Below, in pieces: positions 1 through 5,714 of a stretch of 5,780 bases of DNA. The notes beneath the pieces were generated by a model. It saw only the letters and a program-made list of their open reading frames with translations. It did not search any database and was not told where the DNA came from. The position numbers and the translations under genes are program-made. Position 1 is the first letter of the stretch. Each line of letters starts with the position of its first letter. Source of the stretch: Betaproteobacteria bacterium (GTDB lineage: Bacteria > Pseudomonadota > Gammaproteobacteria > Burkholderiales > SG8-39); NCBI GenBank assembly GCA_005882235.1, contig VBCT01000142.1, forward strand, positions 1 to 5,780. Direction: 5' to 3'.

Positions 1-1515
1 CGCGTAGACAAGCGGCTTTCGCATCGCCCAGGCCGCGACCTGGTGATGCAGCGCGATGACCGCGTGGTCGCGCATGGCGAGGCGCATCGCGTCGCGCGCG
101 AGCGCCTCGCGCTGCTTCTCGTCGACGCTCGCGAAGGCGCGCTCGAGCAGCGCGTCGACGTCCCGATTCGAGTAACCCGACCAGTTGAATGCACCGAAGC
201 CCTTGTCCGGATCGGGGGTGGCGACGAGCGCGCGCAGGGCGAGGTCTGCGGAGAACGAGCCCCAGCCGAACATCGCAAACGCGAATTCTCCCTTGCGCCC
301 TTTGGGCAGATACGCGTTCAGCGGCAGAGTCTCGACGCGCGCGCGGACCCCGACGCGCGCGAGCATCTGCGCCACGGCCTGCGCGATCTGCTCGTCGTTG
401 ACGTAGCGGTTGTTGGTCGCGGAAAGCGTCATCGCGAATCCGTCGGGATACCCCGCTGCGGCGAGCAGCCGCTTCGCCCCTTCGGGATCGTAGGGCTCGG
501 GTTTCAGGTCCGGCGCGTACCCGAACACGGGCGGCGAGACGAGGTTCGACGCTGGAATCGCTGCCCCGTCCATGAGACGCTCGGCGATCGCCTGCCGGTT
601 GATCGCTTTCGAGAGCGCGCGCCGCACCCGGAGGTCGCGGAAGGGATTGCGTTCCAGCGGCCTGCCGGCCTTGTCGGCGAGCCCGGGCGCGCGATCGCGG
701 TATTGATCGAGATAAAAGAAGATCGTGCGCCAGGAAACTTTTTGCGCGATCTGCAGCCTGGCGTCGCGCCGGATGCGCTGCAGGTCTGCGGTGGGGGCCT
801 GCTCGATCGCGTCGAGCTCTCCGGAGAGGAGGCCTGCGAGTCGCGCCGGGTCCGTGGGCACGATGCGGAAAGTGACTTTCTCCCAGGCCGCGCTTTTTCC
901 ACCCTGCGCTCCCCAGTAGTCGTCGTTGCGCGCGAGCTCGACGCGGTCGCCGCGCGCGAAGCGCACGAACCTGAAAGGACCGGTGCCGACCATCGCCTTG
1001 CCCGAGTCGAAATCCTCCGGCAGCGAGCGGGCCGCGGCCTTCCTCGAAACGATGAACACCGAATTGAGATCGTAGGGCACCATCGCATAAGGCGTCGCCG
1101 TCTTCAGGCGGAGCGTGTGCGCGTCCACGACCTCCTTGCCGACGATGCGCCGCGTGAAGATTCCGTACTGGCCGTTGGGCACCTTGAGAGTGCGCTCGAT
1201 CGAGAACACCACGTCCTCCGCGGTCAGCTCGGCCCCGTCGTGAAAGCGCACGCCCCGCCGCAGCCTGAACTCCCAGGTGGTCGCGTCGAGCGCCCGCCAG
1301 GAGACGGCGAGACCCGGAATGAGGCGCGTGTCTTCGTCCACGTGGGTGAGCGCATCGAAGACGTGCCAGGCTATATTGATGTTCGGCGCGATGGCGAGGA
1401 AGTGCGGGTCCATCGAGGTCACGTCCGCCGCGAGGCCGATGCGCAGCTCGGCGCCGTGGGCGGGCAGGCCCGACAGAATCGAGCCCGCGGCGAGGATGCG
1501 GAGCAGGCGGCGCAT
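1..1515 (-). CDS. Periplasmic substrate-binding protein of a peptide/nickel-type ABC transporter (SBP family 5), 3' end cut off by window edge
   Basis: The minus-strand frame is open from an ATG at 1515 to base 1, giving 505 codons with no stop; family members are usually about 500-540 aa, so perhaps 20-30 residues are missing. Residues 1-22 look like a short Sec signal peptide (MRRLLRILAAGS, cleavage near LPAHGA), so the product should act in the periplasm. Family 5 hallmarks follow in order: the N-terminal SMDPHF region (34-39), FHDGAELTAEDVVFSIERT (91-109), VGTGPFRF (177-183), NPFRDLRVRRALSKAINR (290-307) and, near the end, LHHQVAAWAMRKPLVY (489-504). By family knowledge it captures oligopeptides or a similar solute for an inner-membrane ABC permease; the ligand cannot be told from sequence. 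It starts 17 bases after the suhB stop on the same strand, so co-transcription is likely. No strong Shine-Dalgarno is visible. No permease or ATPase gene is in the window; they may lie to the left or be absent. Confidence 0.9.
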   Translation of the reverse strand, partial: MRRLLRILAAGSILSGLPAHGAELRIGLAADVTSMDPHFLAIAPNINIAWHVFDALTHVDEDTRLIPGLAVSWRALDATTWEFRLRRGVRFHDGAELTAEDVVFSIERTLKVPNGQYGIFTRRIVGKEVVDAHTLRLKTATPYAMVPYDLNSVFIVSRKAAARSLPEDFDSGKAMVGTGPFRFVRFARGDRVELARNDDYWGAQGGKSAAWEKVTFRIVPTDPARLAGLLSGELDAIEQAPTADLQRIRRDARLQIAQKVSWRTIFFYLDQYRDRAPGLADKAGRPLERNPFRDLRVRRALSKAINRQAIAERLMDGAAIPASNLVSPPVFGYAPDLKPEPYDPEGAKRLLAAAGYPDGFAMTLSATNNRYVNDEQIAQAVAQMLARVGVRARVETLPLNAYLPKGRKGEFAFAMFGWGSFSADLALRALVATPDPDKGFGAFNWSGYSNRDVDALLERAFASVDEKQREALARDAMRLAMRDHAVIALHHQVAAWAMRKPLVYA

Positions 1516-1532
1516 GGAGTGGGGAGCCCCGC

Positions 1533-2330
1533 CTACTTCGCGGCGAGCGGCCCGATGACTCGAAGCATTTGAGCGAAGATTTTCGGGCTGCCGCAGACGA
1601 TGCGGCCCGAATCGAGGTAGCCGGAGTCGCCGCGAAAATCCCCGACTAGGCCGCCGGCCTCCTGCACGAGCAGGGCGCCTGCCGCCATGTCCCAGGGCGC
1701 AAGGCCGATTTCCCAGAATCCATCCAGCCTTCCCGCGGCCACGTAGGCGATGTCGAGGGCTGCGGCGCCGGCGCGGCGCAGCCCGGAGGTGCGCAGCGTG
1801 AACTCCCGGAACATGGCGAGATATTCGTCGAGGCTCTGGAGATCGCGAAAGGGGAAGCCGGTGCCGATCAGCGCCTCGTTGAGCTGCGCGCGCTTGGAGA
1901 CGCGGATGCGCCGCTCGTTCAGGTAGGCGCCGCGGCCGCGCGTCGCCGTGAACAACTCGTTGTTGGTCGGATCGTAGATCACCGCCTGCGCGAGAAGGCC
2001 CTTGTGGCGCAAGGCGACGGAAACGGCGTACTGGGGAAAGCCGTGGATGAAATTGGTCGTACCGTCGAGCGGGTCGATGATCCAGGTGTATTCGGACTCG
2101 CCCGCGTTCCCGGCGGAGGCGCCGGACTCCTCTGCTAGAATCGCATGGTCCGGATAGGCACGGTGCAGTATCTCGATGACCGCCCGTTCCGCGGCCTTGT
2201 CCACTTCGGTGACGAAATCATTGTGCCGCTTGCGAGTGACCGGCAGCAATTCCACGTCGCGCGCTGCGCGGTTGATGATCGCGCCGGCCCGCCGCGCGGC
2301 CCTGACCGCGATTCCGAGCATCGGGTGCAT
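1533..2330 (-). CDS. suhB: SuhB, inositol-1-monophosphatase family protein
   Basis: The product is 265 aa (E. coli SuhB is 267) and opens MHPMLGIAVRAARRAG, almost the E. coli start, which is why I chose the ATG at 2330 although the frame stays open further upstream. Metal-dependent phosphatase motifs are intact: EES at 67-69, DPLDGTTNF at 86-94 and WDMAAG at 213-218, which supply the Mg2+-binding acidic residues (E67, D86, D89, D214). The family hydrolyses myo-inositol-1-phosphate and related phosphomonoesters in the cytoplasm; in E. coli SuhB also takes part in the rRNA transcription antitermination complex with Nus factors. Whether this protein keeps that second role cannot be seen here. 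The Shine-Dalgarno is weak (GGAC about 6 bases before ATG). The gene is divergent from trmJ, the same pairing as in E. coli, and the substrate-binding protein gene follows it. Confidence 0.96.
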   Translation of the reverse strand: MHPMLGIAVRAARRAGAIINRAARDVELLPVTRKRHNDFVTEVDKAAERAVIEILHRAYPDHAILAEESGASAGNAGESEYTWIIDPLDGTTNFIHGFPQYAVSVALRHKGLLAQAVIYDPTNNELFTATRGRGAYLNERRIRVSKRAQLNEALIGTGFPFRDLQSLDEYLAMFREFTLRTSGLRRAGAAALDIAYVAAGRLDGFWEIGLAPWDMAAGALLVQEAGGLVGDFRGDSGYLDSGRIVCGSPKIFAQMLRVIGPLAAK

Positions 2331-2382
2331 TTTTTCGTCCGGGAATTCAAAAGAGCGGCGCTGCTGAACGCCGGATTCTAGT
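2331..2382. promoter_or_regulatory. Divergent suhB/trmJ intergenic region, presumed to hold both promoters
   Basis: The 52 bases separate the two divergent start codons. Toward suhB, a minus-strand TAGAAT (2380 down to 2375) matches the -10 consensus at 5 of 6 bases, but no convincing -35 lies 16-18 bases further upstream. Toward trmJ I see no clear hexamer pair and no Shine-Dalgarno. An inverted repeat CGCCGG (2369-2374) / CCGGCG (2390-2395) encloses the trmJ start codon in a 15-base loop. The promoter assignment rests mainly on the divergent layout. Confidence 0.35.
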
Positions 2383-3117
2383 ATGAAAACCGGCGGTCCG
2401 CTGTCTCGAATCCGCGTCGTCCTGCTGCGGCCTTCGCACCCCGGCAACATCGGCGCCGCGGCGCGTGCCATGAAGACCATGGGCATCACGCAGCTCCGCC
2501 TGGTGCGGCCGAAGCGCTTTCCCCATCCGGACGCGCGTGCCATGGCCTCCGGTGCGGCGGACGTCCTCGAGTCCGCGCACGCGTGCGCGAATCTGGAGGA
2601 GGCGCTCGCCGGAACGACGTACTCGGTGGCCTTGAGCGCGCGCGAGCGCGAGTTGTCACATTCGTCGCTCGATGCGCGCGCTGCGGCGCAGGAGCTCCTG
2701 AGCGCGGCGCGAAAGGACGAGGTCGCGATCGTCTTCGGCAACGAAACCGTCGGCCTCACGAACAAGGAAATCATGCGCTGCAGCGCCCTTGCGCGCATTC
2801 CCGCCGATCCGGAGTACGCTTCCCTCAATCTCGCCCAGGCGGTGCAGGTGATCGCGTACGAGTTGCGCATGGCCGCGCTGGCTCCTTCCGCCGCGCCCGC
2901 GAAGACCGCGTACGCGACTCACGAGGAGATGGAGAAACTCTTTGCGCATCTCGAGCGCAGCCTGTATGCAAGCGGCTATCTGCACCCGCGGCACCCTCGC
3001 AAGCTCATGGATCGCCTGCGCCGGCTGTTCGCAAAGGCGCGGCTGGAGGCGGTGGAGGTCAACATTCTGCGGGGCATGCTCGCAGCCTGGGACGACAGGG
3101 GTCCACCCGGTAAATAG
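2383..3117 (+). CDS. trmJ: TrmJ, tRNA (cytidine/uridine-32-2'-O-)-methyltransferase, SPOUT family
   Basis: The 244-aa product (E. coli TrmJ 246 aa) belongs to the SpoU/TrmH class of SPOUT methyltransferases, which use S-adenosylmethionine to 2'-O-methylate the ribose of nucleotide 32 in the tRNA anticodon loop. Visible motifs are SHPGNIGAAARAMKTMG (18-34), with R28 at the position of E. coli Arg23 by my alignment; IVFGNETVGLTNKEI (116-130), the knot motif that binds AdoMet; and YASLNLAQAVQVIAYELRMA (145-164), the last knot strand and helix. The C-terminal helical extension, with HPRKLMDRLRRLF (204-216) and LEAVEVNILRGMLA (221-234), is the one found in TrmJ and argues against other TrmH members. 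The ATG at 2383 fits the E. coli N-terminus within a few residues; no good ribosome binding site precedes it. The stop codon lies inside the IscR-type box of the next gene. TrmJ has no evident mechanistic tie to Fe-S assembly, but its place next to suhB and isc is conserved. Confidence 0.95.
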   Translation: MKTGGPLSRIRVVLLRPSHPGNIGAAARAMKTMGITQLRLVRPKRFPHPDARAMASGAADVLESAHACANLEEALAGTTYSVALSARERELSHSSLDARAAAQELLSAARKDEVAIVFGNETVGLTNKEIMRCSALARIPADPEYASLNLAQAVQVIAYELRMAALAPSAAPAKTAYATHEEMEKLFAHLERSLYASGYLHPRHPRKLMDRLRRLFAKARLEAVEVNILRGMLAAWDDRGPPGK

Positions 3118-3138
3118 TTGACCAATTCACTAAGGTTT
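3114..3138 (+). promoter_or_regulatory. IscR type-1-like operator in front of cysE
   Basis: This 25-base stretch begins ATAGTTGACC and ends ACTAAGGTTT around an A/T-rich centre. The left arm (ATAGTTGAC) fits the type-1 IscR half-site ATASYYGAC fully; the right arm is weaker (revcomp AAACCTTAG). It starts one base before the trmJ TAG stop and covers the -35 element of the cysE promoter, so binding there should repress. By comparison with E. coli, type-1 sites are bound by [2Fe-2S]-IscR. The assignment is by motif reading only; a right half-like CGGGTAT at 3149-3155 lies just downstream. Confidence 0.6.
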
Positions 3139-3146
3139 CTGATAAT
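3118..3146 (+). promoter_or_regulatory. Near-consensus sigma70 promoter of cysE
   Basis: The -35 hexamer TTGACC (3118-3123) and -10 hexamer GATAAT (3141-3146) each differ from consensus at one base and are separated by the ideal 17 bases. Transcription would begin near 3153, giving a leader of about 20 bases before the cysE ATG. This makes cysE able to be transcribed separately from trmJ. The -35 lies inside the IscR-type box. Confidence 0.7.
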
Positions 3147-3172
3147 GCCGGGTATCGGCCTCTGGAATACCG

Positions 3173-3916
3173 ATGCTTACCCGAATCCGCGAAGACATAG
3201 CCTGCGTATTCGAACGCGACCCGGCGGCGCGTTCGACCTGGGAAGTCATTACCTGCTATCCCGGTTTTCACGCGCTTCTCATCCATAGATTGTCGCACCG
3301 GCTGTGGCGCATGAAGTTGCGCTGGCTCGCGCGCTTCGTCTCGCACGTCTCGCGTTTTCTCACCGGCATCGAGATTCATCCCGGTGCAAGAGTGGGACGG
3401 CGCGTGTTCATCGACCACGGCATGGGGGTGGTCATCGGCGAGACCGCGGAACTGGGAGATGACTGCACCCTGTATCACGGCGTGACCCTCGGCGGGACCT
3501 CGTGGAACAAGGGCAAGCGCCACCCGACGCTCGGGCAGGGGGTCGTTATCGGCGCGGGGGCGAAGGTGTTGGGGCCCATCCTCGTCGGCGAGGGCGCGAA
3601 AATCGGCTCGAATGCGGTGGTCGTGAAAGACGTTCCCCCAGGCGCGACCGCGTTGGGTATCCCGGCGCGGGTCATTCTCGACGAGCAGGACAAGACGCGC
3701 GAGGAAAAGGCGGCGAAACTGGGATTCTCTGCCTATGCGGTGACATCCAAGGCGGAGGACGATCCGCTCGCCAAGGCGGTCCAGGGCCTGCTCGATCACA
3801 GCGTCGACATGGATAGGCGCATCGAATTGATTCTGAATCAGATTGAGGAGCTTCAGGCGGAGCGCGAAGAGTCCCAGAGGCAGCTTCGCCTAGGGCCCAA
3901 GGTGGTCAACAAATAG
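3173..3916 (+). CDS. cysE: Serine O-acetyltransferase (CysE)
   Basis: The 247-aa cytoplasmic enzyme transfers acetyl from acetyl-CoA to L-serine, giving O-acetylserine, the first committed step of cysteine synthesis. A short N-terminal helical domain (about 1-63, with CYPGFHALLIHRLSHRLW at 28-45) precedes a left-handed beta-helix of hexapeptide repeats (about 64-168). Active-site residues are visible: E67 in IEIHPGAR (Asp143 in E. coli), the D81-H82 pair in FIDHGMGVVIGE (catalytic His158 in E. coli) and H117 in NKGKRHPTLG. The N-terminal domain is shorter than in E. coli CysE (273 aa), resembling the shorter EpsC-like form. Residues 170-247 form a charged extension whose part 212-238 (VDMDRRIELILNQIEELQ onward) looks coiled-coil; the C-terminus VVNK lacks the terminal Ile that E. 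coli CysE inserts into CysK. Its promoter carries an IscR-type box, and iscR follows, linking cysteine supply to the IscS substrate. Ribosome binding site weak (TGGA). Confidence 0.95.
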   Translation: MLTRIREDIACVFERDPAARSTWEVITCYPGFHALLIHRLSHRLWRMKLRWLARFVSHVSRFLTGIEIHPGARVGRRVFIDHGMGVVIGETAELGDDCTLYHGVTLGGTSWNKGKRHPTLGQGVVIGAGAKVLGPILVGEGAKIGSNAVVVKDVPPGATALGIPARVILDEQDKTREEKAAKLGFSAYAVTSKAEDDPLAKAVQGLLDHSVDMDRRIELILNQIEELQAEREESQRQLRLGPKVVNK

Positions 3917-3937
3917 TTGATTGATTTCCTCGGGATT
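3913..3937 (+). promoter_or_regulatory. IscR type-1-like operator, iscR site A
   Basis: The 25 bases begin ATAGTTGATT and end CCTCGGGATT, fitting the type-1 pattern with a good left arm and a CGGG core in the right arm. It starts one base before the cysE TAG stop and covers the -35 hexamer of the iscR promoter. Its position relative to the promoter matches the cysE box almost exactly. Autoregulation of iscR through such sites is established in E. coli. Confidence 0.7.
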
Positions 3938-3946
3938 GTATATACT
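3917..3946 (+). promoter_or_regulatory. Predicted sigma70 promoter of the isc operon
   Basis: TTGATT (3917-3922, 4 of 6 consensus) and TATACT (3941-3946, 5 of 6) are spaced 18 bases apart. Start of transcription would fall near 3953, about 37 bases before the iscR ATG. The promoter sits between and under the two IscR-type sites: site A over the -35, site B over the -10 and start point. No other hexamer pair in the 73-base gap is better. Confidence 0.6.
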
Positions 3947-3966
3947 TGACGGAATTTATCGGGTAT
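3942..3966 (+). promoter_or_regulatory. IscR type-1-like operator, iscR site B
   Basis: This is the best of the three boxes: 25 bases starting ATACTTGACG and ending TATCGGGTAT. Both arms fit, since the left reads ATACTTGA and the reverse complement of the right reads ATACCCGA, giving the ATACYYGA pseudo-palindrome. It covers the -10 hexamer and the predicted transcription start, so IscR bound here would block polymerase. It begins 29 bases after the start of site A. Confidence 0.8.
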
Positions 3967-3989
3967 TCGAAGCCGTTCAGGGTGCAACC

Positions 3990-4457
3990 ATGAGACTGAC
4001 GACCAAAGGACGATTCGCAGTGACCGCGATGCTGGACCTCGCCATGCACGGCGGCAAGGGTCCGGTGACGCTCGCCGGCATCAGCCAGCGGCAGAGCATC
4101 TCGCTCTCGTATCTGGAACAGCTTTTCGGCAAGCTGCGGCGCCACACGCTGGTCGACAGCGTTCGCGGGCCCGGCGGAGGCTACACGCTCGCGCGCAGTC
4201 TCGAAAGGGTGTCGGTCGCGGACATCATCACGGCGGTGGACGAACCGCTCGACGCGACGCAGTGCGGCGGCAAGGAAAACTGCCACGACGAGCAGCGCTG
4301 CATGACCCACGACCTGTGGGCGAAGCTGAACGACAAGATGTACGAATACCTGGATTCGGTGAAGCTCTCCGACCTCGTCGCGCAGCAGGCGACGCGCAAG
4401 AACGCGGTGAGCGTACTCCAGGACAAACGCGGCAAGGAAGCCGCGGTATCGGCTTGA
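3990..4457 (+). CDS. iscR: IscR, Fe-S cluster-sensing Rrf2-family transcription regulator
   Basis: The 155-aa product (E. coli IscR 162 aa) opens MRLTTKGRFAVTAMLDLA. An N-terminal winged helix-turn-helix (about 1-70) includes the recognition helix SLSYLEQLFGKLR (38-50) with E43, the residue that in E. coli discriminates DNA site types, and the wing RGPGGGY (59-65). The [2Fe-2S] ligands C92, C98, C104 and H107 are at exactly the E. coli positions, in TQCGGKENCHDEQRCMTH (90-107). The holo form should repress the isc operon through the two boxes upstream, and cluster shortage should relieve it. AGGGT at 3979-3983, seven bases before the ATG, is a good ribosome binding site and supports this start. 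The tail after about residue 133 is shorter than in E. coli and differs from it. iscS follows after only 14 bases, so the two are surely co-transcribed. Confidence 0.97.
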   Translation: MRLTTKGRFAVTAMLDLAMHGGKGPVTLAGISQRQSISLSYLEQLFGKLRRHTLVDSVRGPGGGYTLARSLERVSVADIITAVDEPLDATQCGGKENCHDEQRCMTHDLWAKLNDKMYEYLDSVKLSDLVAQQATRKNAVSVLQDKRGKEAAVSA

Positions 4458-4471
4458 GCGGGACGCGCGCA

Positions 4472-5680
4472 ATGAAATTCCCGATCTACCTCGACTATTC
4501 CGCGACCACGCCGGTCGACCCGCGCGTGGCGCAGAAGATGATTCCCTTCCTCACCGAGCAGTTCGGCAACGCGGCGAGCCGCTCGCACGCGTTCGGCTGG
4601 GAGGCGGAGAAGGCGGTGGAAGAGGCGCGCGGGCACGTCGCGGCGCTCCTCAATGCCGATTCCAAGGAGATCATCTGGACCTCGGGTGCGACCGAAGGCA
4701 ACAACCTCGCGATCAAGGGCGCGGCGAATTTCTACAAGGGCAAGGGCAAGCACATCGTCACGATGAAGACCGAGCACAAGGCGGTGCTCGACACCGTGCG
4801 CGAGCTCGAGCGCCAGGGTTTCGAAGCGACCTACCTCGACCCGGAGCAGAACGGGCTGCTCGACCTGGAGAAATTCAAGGCGGCGCTGCGCCCCGATACC
4901 GTCCTCGCGTCGGTGATGATGGTGAACAACGAGATCGGCGTGATCCAGCCGATCGCCGAGATCGGCGAGATCTGCCGCTCGAAAGGCATCATCTTCCACT
5001 GCGACGCGGTACAGGCCGCGGGCAAGATCCCGATCGACCTGCAGAAATTGAAAGTGGATCTCCTGACGGTGACCGCGCACAAGGTCTACGGCCCGAAGGG
5101 CATCGGCGCGCTGTACGTGCGCAGGAAGCCGCGCGTGCGCATCGAGCCGCAGATCCACGGCGGCGGGCATGAGCGGGGATTGCGCTCGGGGACGCTCCCG
5201 ACCCACCAGATCGTGGGCATGGGCGAGGCGTTCCGCATCGCGAAGCTCGAGATGGCCGCCGAGAGCGAGCGCATCCGCGCCTTGCGCGACCGGCTGCTCG
5301 CCGGGTTCAAGGACATGGAAGAGGTCTACGTCAACGGCGACCTGGAGCGCCGCATACCGGGAAACCTCAACGTCAGCTTCAACTTCGTCGAGGGCGAGTC
5401 CCTGATCATGGGGATCAAGGAGGTGGCGGTGTCCTCGGGCTCGGCCTGCACTTCGGCGAGCCTCGAGCCCTCGTATGTCCTGCGGGCGCTCGGGCGCTCG
5501 GACGAGCTCGCCCACAGCTCGAGTCGCTTCATGATCGGCCGCTTCACGACCGGGGAGGAGATCGACTACGCCGTCAAGCTCCTGCGCGCCAAGATCGGCA
5601 AGCTGCGCGAGCTTTCGCCCCTTTGGGAGATGTACAAGGAGGGCGTGGACTTGAATACCGTGCAGTGGGCAGCACATTGA
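4472..5680 (+). CDS. iscS: IscS, cysteine desulfurase
   Basis: The 402-aa PLP enzyme (E. coli IscS 404 aa) converts L-cysteine to alanine and carries the released sulfur as a persulfide to IscU and to tRNA thiolation partners. The start MKFPIYLDYSATTPVDPR is the family's normal N-terminus, so the in-frame open sequence back to 4262 is not used. Residues seen: H102 in KTEHKAVLD, D178 and Q181 in FHCDAVQAAGK, the PLP Schiff-base lysine K204 in TAHKVYGPKGIGALY, and the persulfide C326 in the mobile loop SSGSACTSASLEPSYVLRALG (start 321). The C-terminal SPLWEMYKEGVDLNTVQWAAH, which contacts IscU in E. coli, is intact. Upstream GCGGGA gives a modest ribosome binding site. Unlike E. coli, where more than 100 bases separate iscR and iscS and host RyhB control, the gap here is 14 bases. 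Family signatures match the IscS (group I) desulfurases, not SufS or NifS. Confidence 0.98.
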   Translation: MKFPIYLDYSATTPVDPRVAQKMIPFLTEQFGNAASRSHAFGWEAEKAVEEARGHVAALLNADSKEIIWTSGATEGNNLAIKGAANFYKGKGKHIVTMKTEHKAVLDTVRELERQGFEATYLDPEQNGLLDLEKFKAALRPDTVLASVMMVNNEIGVIQPIAEIGEICRSKGIIFHCDAVQAAGKIPIDLQKLKVDLLTVTAHKVYGPKGIGALYVRRKPRVRIEPQIHGGGHERGLRSGTLPTHQIVGMGEAFRIAKLEMAAESERIRALRDRLLAGFKDMEEVYVNGDLERRIPGNLNVSFNFVEGESLIMGIKEVAVSSGSACTSASLEPSYVLRALGRSDELAHSSSRFMIGRFTTGEEIDYAVKLLRAKIGKLRELSPLWEMYKEGVDLNTVQWAAH

Positions 5681-5702
5681 GGATTAGGAATAGGCAAAAT
5701 CT

Positions 5703-5707
5703 AGGAG
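5703..5707 (+). promoter_or_regulatory. Ribosome binding site of iscU
   Basis: AGGAG lies seven bases before the iscU ATG, an ideal spacing, and fixes that start. It is the strongest Shine-Dalgarno in the window. The 34-base iscS-iscU gap also holds TTAGGA (5684-5689) and TAGGC (5691-5695), further purine-rich sites that are too far upstream to serve the ATG directly. Confidence 0.8.
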
Positions 5708-5714
5708 CAACACC

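Noticed and set aside
1521..1530. GGGG-AG-CCCC repeat between suhB and the substrate-binding protein gene as a terminator
   Set aside because: A two-base loop is too small for the full stem to fold, there is no U tract, and the gap is only 17 bases between same-strand genes.
43..1572. Plus-strand open frame of 509 codons opposite the substrate-binding protein gene
   Set aside because: The translation is rich in Arg, Glu and Val with no recognisable domain, while the opposite strand encodes a clear family 5 protein with signal peptide. Long antisense frames are common opposite GC-rich genes.
2331..2870. In-frame extension of suhB by 180 codons through trmJ, to a start at 2870
   Set aside because: SuhB homology begins exactly at the ATG at 2330 (MHPML), and the upstream stretch is antisense to trmJ with no protein-like features.
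3151..3171. Inverted repeat GGTAT / ATACC between the cysE promoter and its ATG as a terminator or riboswitch
   Set aside because: The stem is only 5 bp with an 11-base loop, no U tract follows, and the leader of about 20 bases is too short for a known riboswitch.
3059..3799. Minus-strand open frame of 246 codons opposite cysE
   Set aside because: No domain can be seen, it spans the trmJ end, the cysE promoter and most of cysE, and the plus-strand hexapeptide-repeat enzyme explains the coding signal.
4262..4471. Possible 70-residue N-terminal extension of IscS
   Set aside because: It overlaps the cluster-binding part of iscR in another frame, and IscS proteins begin at MKFPIYLDYSATTP or its equivalent.
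4181..5677. Minus-strand open frame of 498 codons opposite iscR and iscS
   Set aside because: It is a composition shadow rich in Arg, Leu, His and Asp, fully overlapping iscS, whose catalytic residues are all intact.
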